NCBI RefSeq assembly: GCF_001559075.2
Contig: NZ_CP014015.2
Span: 4,154,001 to 4,218,000, forward strand
DNA from: Citrobacter amalonaticus
GTDB lineage: Bacteria > Pseudomonadota > Gammaproteobacteria > Enterobacterales > Enterobacteriaceae
Length of the DNA stretch: 64,000 nt
Direction: 5' to 3'
Shown: positions 36,292-45,696 of the stretch, one piece after another
Position numbering within the stretch: position 1 is the first letter of the stretch
How the letters are laid out: each line of letters opens with the position of its first letter
Translations under genes and position numbers: made by a program
The notes under the pieces: generated by a model
What the model saw: the letters and a program-made list of their open reading frames with translations, nothing else
What the model was told of the DNA's origin: nothing
Database searches by the model: none

Positions 36292-36959
36292 CTGGGTCTC
36301 TTAATACAGAAAAATTGCAGCGCGCATTATGCCAAATTTTGCTGCATTCGGGAATGGCAGGGAAGTGAGAGTGCGCAGCAGGGACGACAGGGCTATCCAT
36401 CCCCGGTGAGTTCGCATGGACAGATAGCCATGCAAAGGAGGATGAAACGGAGAGAACGGATAAATAAGGTGAAACAGTTTCACCAGGGAAATCATTTACG
36501 AAAACATATTATTAATAAATATTATTTTGGCGGGCTGTAATGAATATGATGTCGCTATTGCAATTTATTTTGTGTAAAAAATCGTTATTTTCCCTGTTGG
36601 TTATCGTTAAGGCTGTTAAATAGTGAATTAAGTGTGCCTGTAACGCCTTATTTTAATAATGGTAGTCGTTCAGGAATTGGTACAAAATTGGACTCAATGC
36701 CGATGGTTAGCGTTTCTTATCAATATATAATAACTTAAATTTTATCACTATTGTGCTGATGGCATAGGCCAAAAGTAGTCATTACGCGTTGTTGGTGTCG
36801 AACTAACGAGGTTAGTGAGTAAGAAATCGACATAACCAACATAGAAGCGAAAATAAAATTAAAAAGGATCCTTACAGGTAACATGAATCACATGAGTGCC
36901 ACGTATTAGGGATGTGAGTAGTTGTTCAACATGCTTGTTGTATATATATGGAGATATAA
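36292..36959. other. Regulatory gap before the fimbrial operon
   Basis: 668 bases. The left part holds the rnt promoter; the right 400 bases are strongly AT-rich and likely carry the fimbrial promoter. An ACTAAC-GAG-GTTAGT inverted repeat (36802-36816) may be an operator. I find no long inverted repeats flanking a promoter and no recombinase gene, so fim-type inversion is not supported. No gene seen. Confidence 0.5.
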
Positions 36960-37517
36960 ATGAAATTGCGTAAGTTATATATGGTGATGTCCGCCTGTGC
37001 TTTAGTGGGTTTATCTGGCATCAGTGCGGCAAATGCGGCTGGCACAACAGATAAAGGTAAGATTGAGTTTGACGGAGAAGTGATCGCTTCTACCTGTGAT
37101 GTCAAACTGGACGGAACTGAAGCCGACGGTATTGTTACGCTGGAGAAAGTATCAACCACAGGGATCGCCGGTGTCGGGACCACGGCATTACCGAAGGCAT
37201 TTAAAATTTCGGTTACGGGTTGTTCGGATGATAAAGCTATCATCGGTGTGACTTTTGCCCCTGCCACTGGCGCGGCAGATAGCAACGGCAACCTGGCGAA
37301 CGAAGATACGGCAACAACGCCGACGAAGGTAAGTTTACAACTGGTCGATGCAGGTCAACCTATTAATTTAAATGGCGATCAGAGCAAAGGCTCGAAATTT
37401 ACACTTGTGAGTGGTGCGGGTTCGCTGACGTATATGGTGCAGTATTACAGTAACGATGCTGCGCCAACTGTCGGTAAAGTGACTGCAAATGCGACCTACC
37501 AACTGGCGTACAACTAA
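36960..37517 (+). CDS. Major fimbrial subunit (FimA-like pilin)
   Basis: 185 residues. Signal peptide (to about residue 25, ISAANA) then one pilin domain. Cysteines in ASTCDVKL and VTGCSDDKA form the expected disulfide. The C-terminus ATYQLAYN is the alternating strand with penultimate Tyr bound by the chaperone. The N-terminal extension TTDKGKIEFDGEVI donates the strand to the next subunit. First gene of a five-gene chaperone-usher operon and, as the only single-domain pilin, the probable shaft protein. Product family is clear, the exact fimbrial type is not. Confidence 0.9.
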   Translation: MKLRKLYMVMSACALVGLSGISAANAAGTTDKGKIEFDGEVIASTCDVKLDGTEADGIVTLEKVSTTGIAGVGTTALPKAFKISVTGCSDDKAIIGVTFAPATGAADSNGNLANEDTATTPTKVSLQLVDAGQPINLNGDQSKGSKFTLVSGAGSLTYMVQYYSNDAAPTVGKVTANATYQLAYN

Positions 37518-37566
37518 TTAAACCCTCAGAGTGCTGTTAACAGACGGTCGTTACTGGATTAATTGA

Positions 37567-38289
37567 ATGAAATGGTTTAAATATTTTTCTCAACTGTCAT
37601 TATCAATGACACTGCTTTGTTTCAGCACTCTGTCTTTTGCGGGTCTGGTATTAGACGGGACACGAGTCATTTATCCTTCTGGTGAAAGCGAAGTTACGCT
37701 ACAAATGAAAAACACGGGCAGCCAACCCGTACTGGCGCAAAGCTGGATCGATAACGGCGAAAAAAATGTGAGTCCGGATAAAGTCGCTTCTGTCTTTGTC
37801 GTAACGCCGCCAATAAACAGAGTCAATCCAGGGAAAGGGCAGACATTAAGAATTGGGTTGATTGCAGAGAATACGCTGCCACAGGATAAAGAGTCTGCTT
37901 TTTATTTGAATGTTCTGGCGATCCCGGCAAAGCCAAAGGATTCGATAAATGCCAGCGAAGTTAATATTGCGTTTAAAACGCGAATTAAATTATTTTACCG
38001 TCCGGTTTCATTGAAGGGCAGCGCGAATGACGCCCCAGATTTATTACGCTGGAGTATTAACGGCAACGGCGTCACGGCGACAAACCCGACGCCTTACTAT
38101 GTTACGTTAGCTGAGGTGGCGTATACCTCAGGTGGGAAGAAATATGTCGCGCCTGCGCAAATGATCTCACCAGGGGGGGCCGGAGATTTTCATTTCAACG
38201 GCGTGAGTCAGGTTAACAGTATGGATTCCATTGAATATTCGTCAATCAATGATTTTGGTGGTCAGAATAAATATAAAGTAAAAAAATAA
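37567..38289 (+). CDS. Periplasmic fimbrial chaperone
   Basis: 240 residues of the PapD/FimC family. Signal peptide to about residue 26 (STLSFAG). The N-terminal immunoglobulin-like domain contains LVLDGTRVIYPSGESEVTLQMKN and the subunit-binding Arg and Lys region (TRVIYP, KTRIKLFYRP). The family signature AFYLNVLAIPAK is complete. It caps pilins by donor strand complementation and delivers them to the usher. It lies 49 bases after the pilin gene and 23 bases before the usher gene. Confidence 0.94.
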   Translation: MKWFKYFSQLSLSMTLLCFSTLSFAGLVLDGTRVIYPSGESEVTLQMKNTGSQPVLAQSWIDNGEKNVSPDKVASVFVVTPPINRVNPGKGQTLRIGLIAENTLPQDKESAFYLNVLAIPAKPKDSINASEVNIAFKTRIKLFYRPVSLKGSANDAPDLLRWSINGNGVTATNPTPYYVTLAEVAYTSGGKKYVAPAQMISPGGAGDFHFNGVSQVNSMDSIEYSSINDFGGQNKYKVKK

Positions 38290-38312
38290 TTTCTAACTCC
38301 GGCGAACCTATT

Positions 38313-40838
38313 ATGCGCTTATTATATGTCCTGTGTTGCGTTAATATTGTGCTCCCTCTGCAATTTGCTGTCGCCGGAGTGACAGAATCCTCTTCGACAG
38401 AGTCGTCCGGTAATTATGAGTTCAATGACGCCTTTGTGAATCGTTCAGGTGCAAACACAATTGATTTACAACGCTTTGCAAATGGTACCAACGTGTTGCC
38501 GGGTACCTATAAAATCATTGTCACCTTAAATACCGAAAAATTAACGATCGCCGACGTCGAGTTCCGCACGGGTGAGAATAAAAGCGTTGACGCCTGTATT
38601 CCGGCAAAAGTGTTCGAACTTATTGAATTTAAAAAAGAGCAGATTAAATTCACACAGTGGGACGTTCTGGTCGACAGTAAAAAATGCACTCGTATTCAGG
38701 ATATTATTCCACAAGCGACTCAGGAATTTGACAGTGAGGCGCAGCAATTAAACCTTTCTATCCCGCAGGTTTATATCAATAAACTTCCTCGCGGTTCTGT
38801 TCCCTCATCAATGTGGGACAGCGGTATTCCCGCTCTGATGCTGGGATACAACATGAATGGCTATGAGTCGAAAAACAACAATTACGAGTCGAAATCCTTT
38901 TATGCCTCCATCGATAGCGGCCTGAACATCGGTGGATGGTATCTTCGCCATAATGGTTCCTGGAACTGGACACAGGAACAGGGCGGGAAATACAGCGTAC
39001 TGAATACCTATGTTCAGCGTGATGTTCCGGTCATCATGGGACGAATGTCTGCGGGTCAACTGAATACCAGCGGACAATTATTTGACACCGTGCCCGTGAC
39101 GGGCGCAGAAGTGGCAAGCGATGAGCGTATGCTGCCGCAATCACAGCGTGGCTATGCGCCAGAAATACGCGGCGTCGCGAAAACCAATGCGAAAGTTACG
39201 ATTAAACAGAACGGTCAACGAATTTATGAAACAACCGTTTCTCCCGGCGCGTTTGTGATTAGCGATCTCTACCCAACCGGCTATGGTGGCAATCTGGATG
39301 TGACCATTGAAGAAGCGGATGGAACGCAGCAAAATTTTTCGATTCCCTATTCTTCGGTATCGCAATTGCTGCGTCCTGGCAGTGTTCACTACAGCTTCAG
39401 CGCCGGGAAATTACGCAACGACAGCGTTCCGAGCGATCCTTCACTTCTTGAAGCGACGTGGCAACAGGGTTTTACGAACCGGCTGACGGGCTATACGGGC
39501 GTGCAGACAAACCAGGATTATCAGGCGGTAAAAGTCGGGCTGGCGCTGGGATTTCCCATCGGCGCCGTGGCTTTTGATGTCACGCAGTCCAAAACGCAGC
39601 TTCCCGGTCGTGACGATATGTCAGGGCAGAGTTACCAGCTTAGCTACAGCAAGTTGATCGCTGAAACCAACAGTAATATCACCCTGGCGGCCTATCGTTT
39701 TTCCAGCAGTGGCTATATGGACTATTTAACGGCGATGCAAACCCGGGATGATATCCAGCATGGCAACGATGGCAATCAGGTACAGCGCCAGAAGAACCGT
39801 TTTACGTTAAATATCAGCCAGGGATTGGAGGACGGCTGGGGGCAGCTATACGTCAGTGCGACGATGGAAAACTACTGGAATAAAGGATCGGTAGAGCGGC
39901 AATATCAGATTGGCTATTCCAATAGCTATAAATGGCTTAACTATAGCCTGAACGTCAGTCGTAGCCAGGATGAATGGGGCAAATCGCAAACCAGCTATTA
40001 TCTGAATTTCTCTTTCCCATTGTGGGAAAATCAAGACATGGGAACGTATGCGCCACAGCTCAGCATGAACTACAACCACGATTCCGACGGCGGTTCCTCG
40101 GAACAGGCCACCTTATCGGGCACCCTGGGGGCGCAAAACCAGTATACCTACTCTGTCAGCGGCAGCCACGATGACAACTCAGGATCCCGCACTGACGTGG
40201 GCGGAACCTATAAAAGTAGTCTCGCTGCACTGTCGGCGTCGTACAGCCAGGGTCGTGACTATCACAGTGCTTCAGTAGGGATGACCGGCACGCTGGTCGC
40301 CCACTCAGGTGGGATCACACTCTCACCGTATACGGGTGATACGTTCACTCTGGTGGAGGCAAAAGGGGCAGAAGGGGCAGCGATACCGTCTTATCCGGGG
40401 GTGACGATTGACCGCTTTGGCTATGCATTGTTTCCCGCAACCAACCCGTATCAGTTATCTGATGTCGTGATTGACCCGAAAGGGATCTCGGAAAACACGG
40501 AACTGGAAAACACCTCGCAAAAAATCGTCCCGCGCTTTGGCGCCGTTGTGAAAGCCAAATTTGATGCTCGCAGGGGGCGGCCAGTTTTAATTCATGCTGA
40601 CCATGCCGGTCAGACGCTGCCGTTTGGCGCTGACGTTTTTGATGATAACGGTGTTAGCGTTGGGGTGGTGTCGCAGGGTAGCCTGATTTATGCCCGCGTG
40701 CCGAATGATAAAGGCACATTGCATATTAAATGGGGTGATGATGCAGATGAGCAGTGCAGCGTTAGTTACGCCCTTGCACCAGAATCGGAAAGCACGAAGA
40801 AAACGGCCATGAAGCAATTTGCGGAAAGTTGCCGGTGA
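38313..40838 (+). CDS. Outer membrane fimbrial usher
   Basis: 841 residues, full length for the FimD/PapC family. Signal peptide to about residue 21. The N-terminal chaperone-docking domain includes YEFNDAFVNRSGANTIDLQRF. A 24-strand barrel with plug domain follows (GYAPEIRGVAKTNAKVTIKQNG, the usher signature region) and then two C-terminal domains (GRPVLIHADHAGQTLPFGADVFD) with a terminal Cys pair (CSVSYAL, ESCR). Intact. It forms the secretion and assembly pore for the pilin and the two adhesins downstream. Confidence 0.95.
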   Translation: MRLLYVLCCVNIVLPLQFAVAGVTESSSTESSGNYEFNDAFVNRSGANTIDLQRFANGTNVLPGTYKIIVTLNTEKLTIADVEFRTGENKSVDACIPAKVFELIEFKKEQIKFTQWDVLVDSKKCTRIQDIIPQATQEFDSEAQQLNLSIPQVYINKLPRGSVPSSMWDSGIPALMLGYNMNGYESKNNNYESKSFYASIDSGLNIGGWYLRHNGSWNWTQEQGGKYSVLNTYVQRDVPVIMGRMSAGQLNTSGQLFDTVPVTGAEVASDERMLPQSQRGYAPEIRGVAKTNAKVTIKQNGQRIYETTVSPGAFVISDLYPTGYGGNLDVTIEEADGTQQNFSIPYSSVSQLLRPGSVHYSFSAGKLRNDSVPSDPSLLEATWQQGFTNRLTGYTGVQTNQDYQAVKVGLALGFPIGAVAFDVTQSKTQLPGRDDMSGQSYQLSYSKLIAETNSNITLAAYRFSSSGYMDYLTAMQTRDDIQHGNDGNQVQRQKNRFTLNISQGLEDGWGQLYVSATMENYWNKGSVERQYQIGYSNSYKWLNYSLNVSRSQDEWGKSQTSYYLNFSFPLWENQDMGTYAPQLSMNYNHDSDGGSSEQATLSGTLGAQNQYTYSVSGSHDDNSGSRTDVGGTYKSSLAALSASYSQGRDYHSASVGMTGTLVAHSGGITLSPYTGDTFTLVEAKGAEGAAIPSYPGVTIDRFGYALFPATNPYQLSDVVIDPKGISENTELENTSQKIVPRFGAVVKAKFDARRGRPVLIHADHAGQTLPFGADVFDDNGVSVGVVSQGSLIYARVPNDKGTLHIKWGDDADEQCSVSYALAPESESTKKTAMKQFAESCR

Positions 40839-40868
40839 GTTCAACCGAACATAGAGCTGAAAATAAAC

Positions 40869-41867
40869 ATGTCAAAAGCATTCTGCCAGATTACCGTTTT
40901 ACTGCTGATCTTCTTTAGTATTCCGGGGCATACTGCTTGCCGGGTTCCGAATGGCGCTTCAAAATATACCTATACACTAAGTACGACTCTCGATATCCCC
41001 TCTGATGCCAGCCTTGGGCCAATAGGCAATGTGATTAATATCCCTGACGGGCCTGCAACAAGCGTTGGATGTGATCCTGGCGCCTCCTATGGGTATCTTG
41101 CATTTGGCAGCACACAATCTCAGTCGAATACTAAAGATGTTTACAAAACAAATGTTTCCGGTATTGGAATAAAGGTTTGGGACGATGCCTTTAGTCCAAC
41201 TACTATAATCGGGAACTCGGGAACAAAATGGTACACTGGCCCGAATACGACTCTTTCATGGTCAGGCTCCTGGGCTATTAATCATCTGAAAATGCAGTTT
41301 TATGTTATTGGACCTGTCGCCCCTGGCAATGTCACCTTATCAACCCCCTTTGTTAAAGGTTGGATATCAAACAACCCAACCTCAGGAGGTATTGTTTTCA
41401 GTCAATTGACTATAACGGGAAGTGCTCGCATTAATGTGCCAGCATGCGATATTGATGAGGCGTTAACTCCAGGTACCGTAGAGTTGCATGCTATTAATAT
41501 GACCGCACTGCCTCACCAGGGGGATGTTGGGAATAATGTGTATTTTAGCATTGGCCTTAAATGTCTCACGGCAACCTCTATCACTATGACACTGACCGAT
41601 CCCAACGGTGGTGACCCGGCAAACGGGGTGGTCTTTAACGACGCCGGTTCTGGAATGGCGAAAAACGTCGGCGTACAGGTCTTGTCGGCGAGAGAGGGCG
41701 GCACAACGCCGCAGCCCGTTCACCTGAATGAGTCTTTTACGGTAGGTCAGGCGAATGAAGGGCAGTACACCATTCCCATGGTTGCGCGCTATTACCGAAC
41801 CTCGGATGAGGCAATCGTCGGCGGAAAGGTTTCGGCTTCTGTTGTGTATGAACTGTCCTATCAGTAA
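40869..41867 (+). CDS. Fimbrial tip adhesin, first copy
   Basis: 332 residues. Signal peptide to about residue 22 (PGHTAC), then an N-terminal lectin-like domain (about 23-190, containing YKTNVSGIGIKV) and a C-terminal pilin domain (about 195-332) starting with VPACDIDEALTP and ending SASVVYELSYQ. The last half is nearly the same as that of the following adhesin. It lies 30 bases after the usher gene, so it belongs to the operon. A GU-containing hairpin follows. Receptor unknown. Confidence 0.85.
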   Translation: MSKAFCQITVLLLIFFSIPGHTACRVPNGASKYTYTLSTTLDIPSDASLGPIGNVINIPDGPATSVGCDPGASYGYLAFGSTQSQSNTKDVYKTNVSGIGIKVWDDAFSPTTIIGNSGTKWYTGPNTTLSWSGSWAINHLKMQFYVIGPVAPGNVTLSTPFVKGWISNNPTSGGIVFSQLTITGSARINVPACDIDEALTPGTVELHAINMTALPHQGDVGNNVYFSIGLKCLTATSITMTLTDPNGGDPANGVVFNDAGSGMAKNVGVQVLSAREGGTTPQPVHLNESFTVGQANEGQYTIPMVARYYRTSDEAIVGGKVSASVVYELSYQ

Positions 41868-41885
41868 CGGCAAAATACCGACAAA

Positions 41886-41910
41886 CCGCGGGCGCAGCAT
41901 GTGTCCGCGG
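41886..41910 (+). terminator. Hairpin after the first adhesin gene
   Basis: CCGCGGGCGCA and TGTGTCCGCGG pair over 11 positions including two G-U pairs, with a 3-base loop. No strong T tract. A similar hairpin follows the second adhesin gene, as if duplicated with it. Confidence 0.55.
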
Positions 41911-42280
41911 TCTGCTTAACACTCCTTCCGCGCAGTACACTCTCAGCTTCTTTTGTTATCCTTGCCGAATCCACTCTTGAAACGTTATTATGACATTTTT
42001 TCATCACCTGAAATATGTTCATTAAAAAAAGATAAAACACTTCCTGATTATAATTTTATATTCCTTGTCTGGCTCAGTGTTTTAATTATACAAAATAATG
42101 GCTGCATTGTGGATTAAAATAGTTAAATAAGTAGTGCGACATCGGACTGGTCCTGGATTGCTGGCGTGTTTTTGCTCATTATAATGTCATTGTGTTTCTG
42201 CAGTTATTTTATTTCAGTGATTCTTTATAATCTGTAGGCTCAGCGGATAATTTTAATTAGGCCATTAGCGATGAGTATCT
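41911..42280. other. AT-rich spacer between the two adhesin genes
   Basis: 370 bases, much richer in A and T than either gene, with no ORF. A perfect TATAAT (42226-42231) lies about 50 bases before the second adhesin start, without a good -35. The second adhesin may therefore have its own, activator-dependent promoter. Confidence 0.45.
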
Positions 42281-43372
42281 ATGACAGCGAATAAACGTAT
42301 TGTTAACGGTGTGGTGAGATATTCATCGCACGGGATAATCCTGGTGGTCATGGCATTACTGTTATCGATTCTACCCAGAGATGCCAGTGCGAAATACACC
42401 ACTTCATGTGTTAAAGGCAGCGATCTGCTTATCACACCCGGTAATATCGTAATAACGCCGGATGATACCTCCGCTTACCCGGTGGGTTCACTTATCGGTG
42501 GGCCTTACTCTGCCAGTGTCACTGCATTTACCTTTACCGGGCAACAATGCTCTGTGGGCAGCGGGTCATCAACTTGGGCGGAATCCAGCGGCAATCCTGC
42601 GGTTGGAACCTATACCGCGCCGGAAGGTAATTTACCGGTCTATTCTCTGACTGGTGTTCCGGGAATAGGTCTGGCAATGGCTGTCGCAGATCCAAACAAT
42701 CCCTGGCAGGGTCTCCAGCAAAATCCGACAAAAGCGCTTTGGGCTGATAACCATGCTATATGGTATGGCGTTCTGGGCGTGAGATATAAGCTTTATATTG
42801 TCACTACTGGCTCATTGACCACGGGAAATTTTACGTTGCCAAAGACGAACTTCGGGAATATCTGTCTATCATCCTCCCAGACGAGTGATACACACGATAT
42901 CTGTCCCTCTGTGGGCTACAACGCGTTTACTATTTCCATTAAACCTGGCGGCTGCGATATTAATCCCGAAACGCCGTCAACCATCCATTTAAATCGCATT
43001 AATGCCAATGAACTGCCTAAAAAAGGCGATGTCGGTAAAAACGTGACGTTCAATCTCAGTCTCAAATGTAACGCCGCCACTACCATCACAATGACACTGA
43101 CCGACCCCAATGGTGGTGACCCGGCAAACGGCGTGGTGTTTAACGATACGGGGGACGGACTGGCGCAACACGTAGGCGTACAAATCTTATCGGTCAAAGA
43201 CGGTGGGAAAATACCGCGAACGGTGCAGCTCAACCAGTCCTTCAGAGTGGGACAGGCGTCAGAAGGGCAGTACACCATTCCTATGGCTGCGCGCTATTAC
43301 CGCACGTCGGATGAGGCGATTGTGGGCGGGAAGATCTCGGCTTCGGTGATTTACGAACTGTCCTATCAATAA
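42281..43372 (+). CDS. Fimbrial tip adhesin, second copy
   Basis: 363 residues. A long signal peptide (to about residue 37, PRDASA), an N-terminal domain (about 38-220) that differs widely from the first adhesin apart from a VPGIGLAM motif, and a pilin domain (about 228-363) starting PGGCDINPETPS and ending SASVIYELSYQ. About 100 residues at the C-terminus, including the segment MTLTDPNGGDPANGVVFND, are almost identical to the first adhesin, also in DNA. This points to duplication with diversification of the receptor domain, or to gene conversion. The ribosome site is weak. Last gene before gloA. Confidence 0.83.
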   Translation: MTANKRIVNGVVRYSSHGIILVVMALLLSILPRDASAKYTTSCVKGSDLLITPGNIVITPDDTSAYPVGSLIGGPYSASVTAFTFTGQQCSVGSGSSTWAESSGNPAVGTYTAPEGNLPVYSLTGVPGIGLAMAVADPNNPWQGLQQNPTKALWADNHAIWYGVLGVRYKLYIVTTGSLTTGNFTLPKTNFGNICLSSSQTSDTHDICPSVGYNAFTISIKPGGCDINPETPSTIHLNRINANELPKKGDVGKNVTFNLSLKCNAATTITMTLTDPNGGDPANGVVFNDTGDGLAQHVGVQILSVKDGGKIPRTVQLNQSFRVGQASEGQYTIPMAARYYRTSDEAIVGGKISASVIYELSYQ

Positions 43373-43385
43373 CGGTCATCTGCGT

Positions 43386-43414
43386 AAAAAGCAGCGGGCG
43401 CATCATGCGCCCGC
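43386..43414 (-). terminator. Terminator between the second adhesin and gloA
   Basis: GCGGGCGCA and TGCGCCCGC form a 9-bp stem with a TCA loop. On the gloA strand the stem is followed by TGCTTTTT, a fair terminator; it can also end the fimbrial message. Confidence 0.75.
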
Positions 43415-43420
43415 GAACAA

Positions 43421-43828
43421 TCAGTTTCCGAGACCTTTCCCGGCGTCCTTCTCTTCAATCAGCTCGATTTTGTAACCGTCCGGATCTTCAACAAAAGCGA
43501 TCACGGTAGTGCCGCCTTTAACCGGACCGGCTTCACGAGTGACGTTACCGCCACTCTGACGAATACGCTCACAGGCTTCAGCCGCGTTGTCGACGCTCAG
43601 GGCGATATGCCCATACGCCGTACCCAGCTCGTATTTGTCGACGCCCCAGTTATAGGTCAGTTCAATCACCGCTTCATCACTTTCTTCACCGTAACCGACA
43701 AACGCCAGAGAGTATTTGTATTCGGTATTTTCGCTGGTACGCAGCAGCTTCATGCCCAGAACGTTAGTGTAAAAATCAATGGAGCGTTGCAGATCGCCAA
43801 CGCGCAGCATCGTATGAAGTAAACGCAT
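43421..43828 (-). CDS. gloA: Glyoxalase I
   Basis: 135 residues. Isomerises the hemithioacetal of methylglyoxal and glutathione to S-lactoylglutathione, the main route of methylglyoxal removal. Ni-binding residues are His5 (MRLLHTML), the Glu in EAVIELTYNWG, the His of GHIALSVD, and the Glu in YKIELIEE. In E. coli it is co-transcribed as nemR-nemA-gloA, and the same order and strand are kept here, linking it to NemR sensing of reactive electrophiles. A hairpin lies between nemA and gloA. Confidence 0.97.
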   Translation of the reverse strand: MRLLHTMLRVGDLQRSIDFYTNVLGMKLLRTSENTEYKYSLAFVGYGEESDEAVIELTYNWGVDKYELGTAYGHIALSVDNAAEACERIRQSGGNVTREAGPVKGGTTVIAFVEDPDGYKIELIEEKDAGKGLGN

Positions 43829-43877
43829 GTTTTGTCCCCTTAAAAAATGGTCAATACATTCAAAATGTTGTTTTAGT

Positions 43878-43901
43878 ATAGCGGCGTTTTTACGCCGCTA
43901 T
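43878..43901 (-). terminator. Hairpin between nemA and gloA
   Basis: ATAGCGGCGT and ACGCCGCTAT pair over 10 bases with a 4-base loop. No T tract follows on the nemA-gloA strand, so it may only reduce read-through or protect the nemA message. Confidence 0.5.
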
Positions 43902-43927
43902 CAATGAAGGAATGCCGATGGAGGGGA

Positions 43928-45025
43928 TCAGAGCGTCGGGTAATCGGTATAGCCTTCCGCACCGCCGCCGTAGAAACTTTCACTGCGTTGCGGATTGAGT
44001 TCAGCTTTACGTTGCAGACGCACCACCAGATCCGGGTTAGCGATATAATCACGACCAAACGCGGCGGCATCGATCAGACCCTTCTCAATTAAGCTCTCTG
44101 CTTTTTCTGGCGTATAGGCGCCGGCACCGATAATCGGACCGTGGAAACGGGCGCGTACTTTTTCACGGAACGCGTCGGTATACGGCTTGCCGCCTGCCCA
44201 GTCTGGTTCAGACATATGCAGATAGGCGATGCCGCGTTTACCCAGTTCCTCAATCAGATACAGCGCGTCGGTTTCTTCGTTCGGACCATTGTCGACATTC
44301 TGGAAGGTGCCAACAGGTGAAACGCGAATCCCGATACGGTCCGCACCCCATTCCTTAATACCCGCATCGACCACTTCCAGCACCAGGCGCGCGCGATTCT
44401 CCACGCTACCGCCGTACTGATCGGTACGATGGTTAGAAGAAGGGGAAAGGAACTGGTGCAGCAGATAACCGTGGGCGGAGTGCAGTTCAACCAGATCAAA
44501 ACCGGCTTCACGCGCATTGGCGATCGCCTGGCGGAAATCATTGACGATTCCCGGGATCTCTTCAGTTTCCAGCGCGCGGGGCATTGAGGTATCCACACGG
44601 ATTGCCTGACCATTTTCATCACGCAGGGAAGTACGGGTACCGGCGCTGATAGCGGATGCGGACACCGGCTGCTGGCCGCCCGGTTGCAGGCTGGAGTGAG
44701 AAATACGGCCTGTGTGCCATAACTGAACGGCGATATGGCCGTTTTCAGCATGAACACCGGCGGTGATTTTCTTCCACGCGGCGATCTGCTCATCACTGTG
44801 CAGACCCGGCGCGCCAGCGTAACCCTTCGCCTGTGCGGAAATTTGCGTCGCTTCGCTGATGATCAGACCCGCGCTGGCGCGTTGGCGATAATATTCGGCC
44901 ATTAACGGAGTCGGGATGTCGCCAGGCTCAATGCTGCGCAGGCGCGTCAGCGGGGCCATGAAAATACGGTTTGGTGCGGTGATCGCGCCCACTTTCAGTG
45001 GGGTAAACAGTTTATCAGATGACAT
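43928..45025 (-). CDS. nemA: N-ethylmaleimide reductase (old yellow enzyme)
   Basis: 365 residues, an FMN- and NADPH-dependent ene-reductase that detoxifies N-ethylmaleimide, nitro-explosives, nitrate esters and chromate. Old yellow enzyme features: FMN-binding APLTRLRS near the N-terminus, the substrate-contact pair in LHSAHGYLLHQFLSP, and the FMN phosphate-binding region GAGAYTPEKAE. Lies 57 bases downstream of nemR in the same direction, with a second NemR-like site between them. Confidence 0.97.
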   Translation of the reverse strand: MSSDKLFTPLKVGAITAPNRIFMAPLTRLRSIEPGDIPTPLMAEYYRQRASAGLIISEATQISAQAKGYAGAPGLHSDEQIAAWKKITAGVHAENGHIAVQLWHTGRISHSSLQPGGQQPVSASAISAGTRTSLRDENGQAIRVDTSMPRALETEEIPGIVNDFRQAIANAREAGFDLVELHSAHGYLLHQFLSPSSNHRTDQYGGSVENRARLVLEVVDAGIKEWGADRIGIRVSPVGTFQNVDNGPNEETDALYLIEELGKRGIAYLHMSEPDWAGGKPYTDAFREKVRARFHGPIIGAGAYTPEKAESLIEKGLIDAAAFGRDYIANPDLVVRLQRKAELNPQRSESFYGGGAEGYTDYPTL

Positions 45026-45043
45026 AATGTTTTCCGTTATGAA

Positions 45044-45058
45044 TAGACCGGTCGTCTA
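45044..45058. promoter_or_regulatory. NemR-like site between nemR and nemA
   Basis: TAGAC-CGGTC-GTCTA is a 15-base inverted repeat sharing the TAGAC arms of the main NemR box upstream of nemR. It lies just before the nemA start. Either a secondary operator or an internal control site. Confidence 0.55.
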
Positions 45059-45082
45059 GTGAGAGATTAAATAAAACGCCTG

Positions 45083-45682
45083 TTAAACATCAGGCGTTGC
45101 AATGATATTTTTTACGTGCGCCAGCGCATTTTCCAGCGGGGTGGCGCTACGCGAAATTTTGGCCTGCAGGTTCGCCCCCAGCCATAGCGCATACAGAATT
45201 TGCGCCTGTTGCAGCGGTTCTCCTGCAAACGTCAAACAATGACTGTCACGACCTTTTTCCAGCGCTTGCGCCAGGATGAGCATAATCTTCCCGGCTCCCT
45301 GGTCCATCGCGGTGCGCATATCTTCCGACAGGTCGCACACCTCGGCGGAAAGTTTAACCGTCAGGCAGCCGCTGATGATCCCTTGCTGGCAAAACTGATT
45401 CAGGGTTTCCTGATAATAAGCCAGAATGCGATCGCGATAATTGCCCGGACCCGTGTCAAAATGCACCGCCAGCCGCTGATGATAACCGGCGAAATGCCGT
45501 TCCAGCATGGCGACGCCAAAGGCTTCTTTTGAGCGAAAGTAGTGATAAAACGATCCTTTCGGCACCCCGGCGGTTTTGAGTAACTCGCTCAGCCCCATAC
45601 CGGTAAAGCCTCGCTGCATGCAAAGATGCTCACCGGTAGCCAGTAAGTGTTCGCGGGTATCGTATTCAGTTTGCTTGTTCAT
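45083..45682 (-). CDS. nemR: Electrophile-sensing repressor NemR
   Basis: 199 residues, the E. coli length, TetR family. The N-terminal helix-turn-helix contains GMGLSELLKTAGVPKGSFYHYF. Cys106 (ISGCLTVK) and Lys175 are both present; in E. coli these form a reversible bond on reaction with hypochlorite or other electrophiles, releasing DNA. It represses itself, nemA and gloA. A perfect NemR box lies 15 bases upstream of the ATG. Confidence 0.96.
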   Translation of the reverse strand: MNKQTEYDTREHLLATGEHLCMQRGFTGMGLSELLKTAGVPKGSFYHYFRSKEAFGVAMLERHFAGYHQRLAVHFDTGPGNYRDRILAYYQETLNQFCQQGIISGCLTVKLSAEVCDLSEDMRTAMDQGAGKIMLILAQALEKGRDSHCLTFAGEPLQQAQILYALWLGANLQAKISRSATPLENALAHVKNIIATPDV

Positions 45683-45696
45683 GGCAGGGAGTGTAA

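Noticed and set aside
35749..36540. A 263-codon plus-strand frame opposite rnt
   Set aside because: Overlaps the well-conserved rnt gene almost completely and has no recognisable domain.
36541..36959. Possible fim-type invertible promoter
   Set aside because: No pair of inverted repeats flanks a promoter and no recombinase gene is nearby; only a short 6-base inverted repeat is seen.
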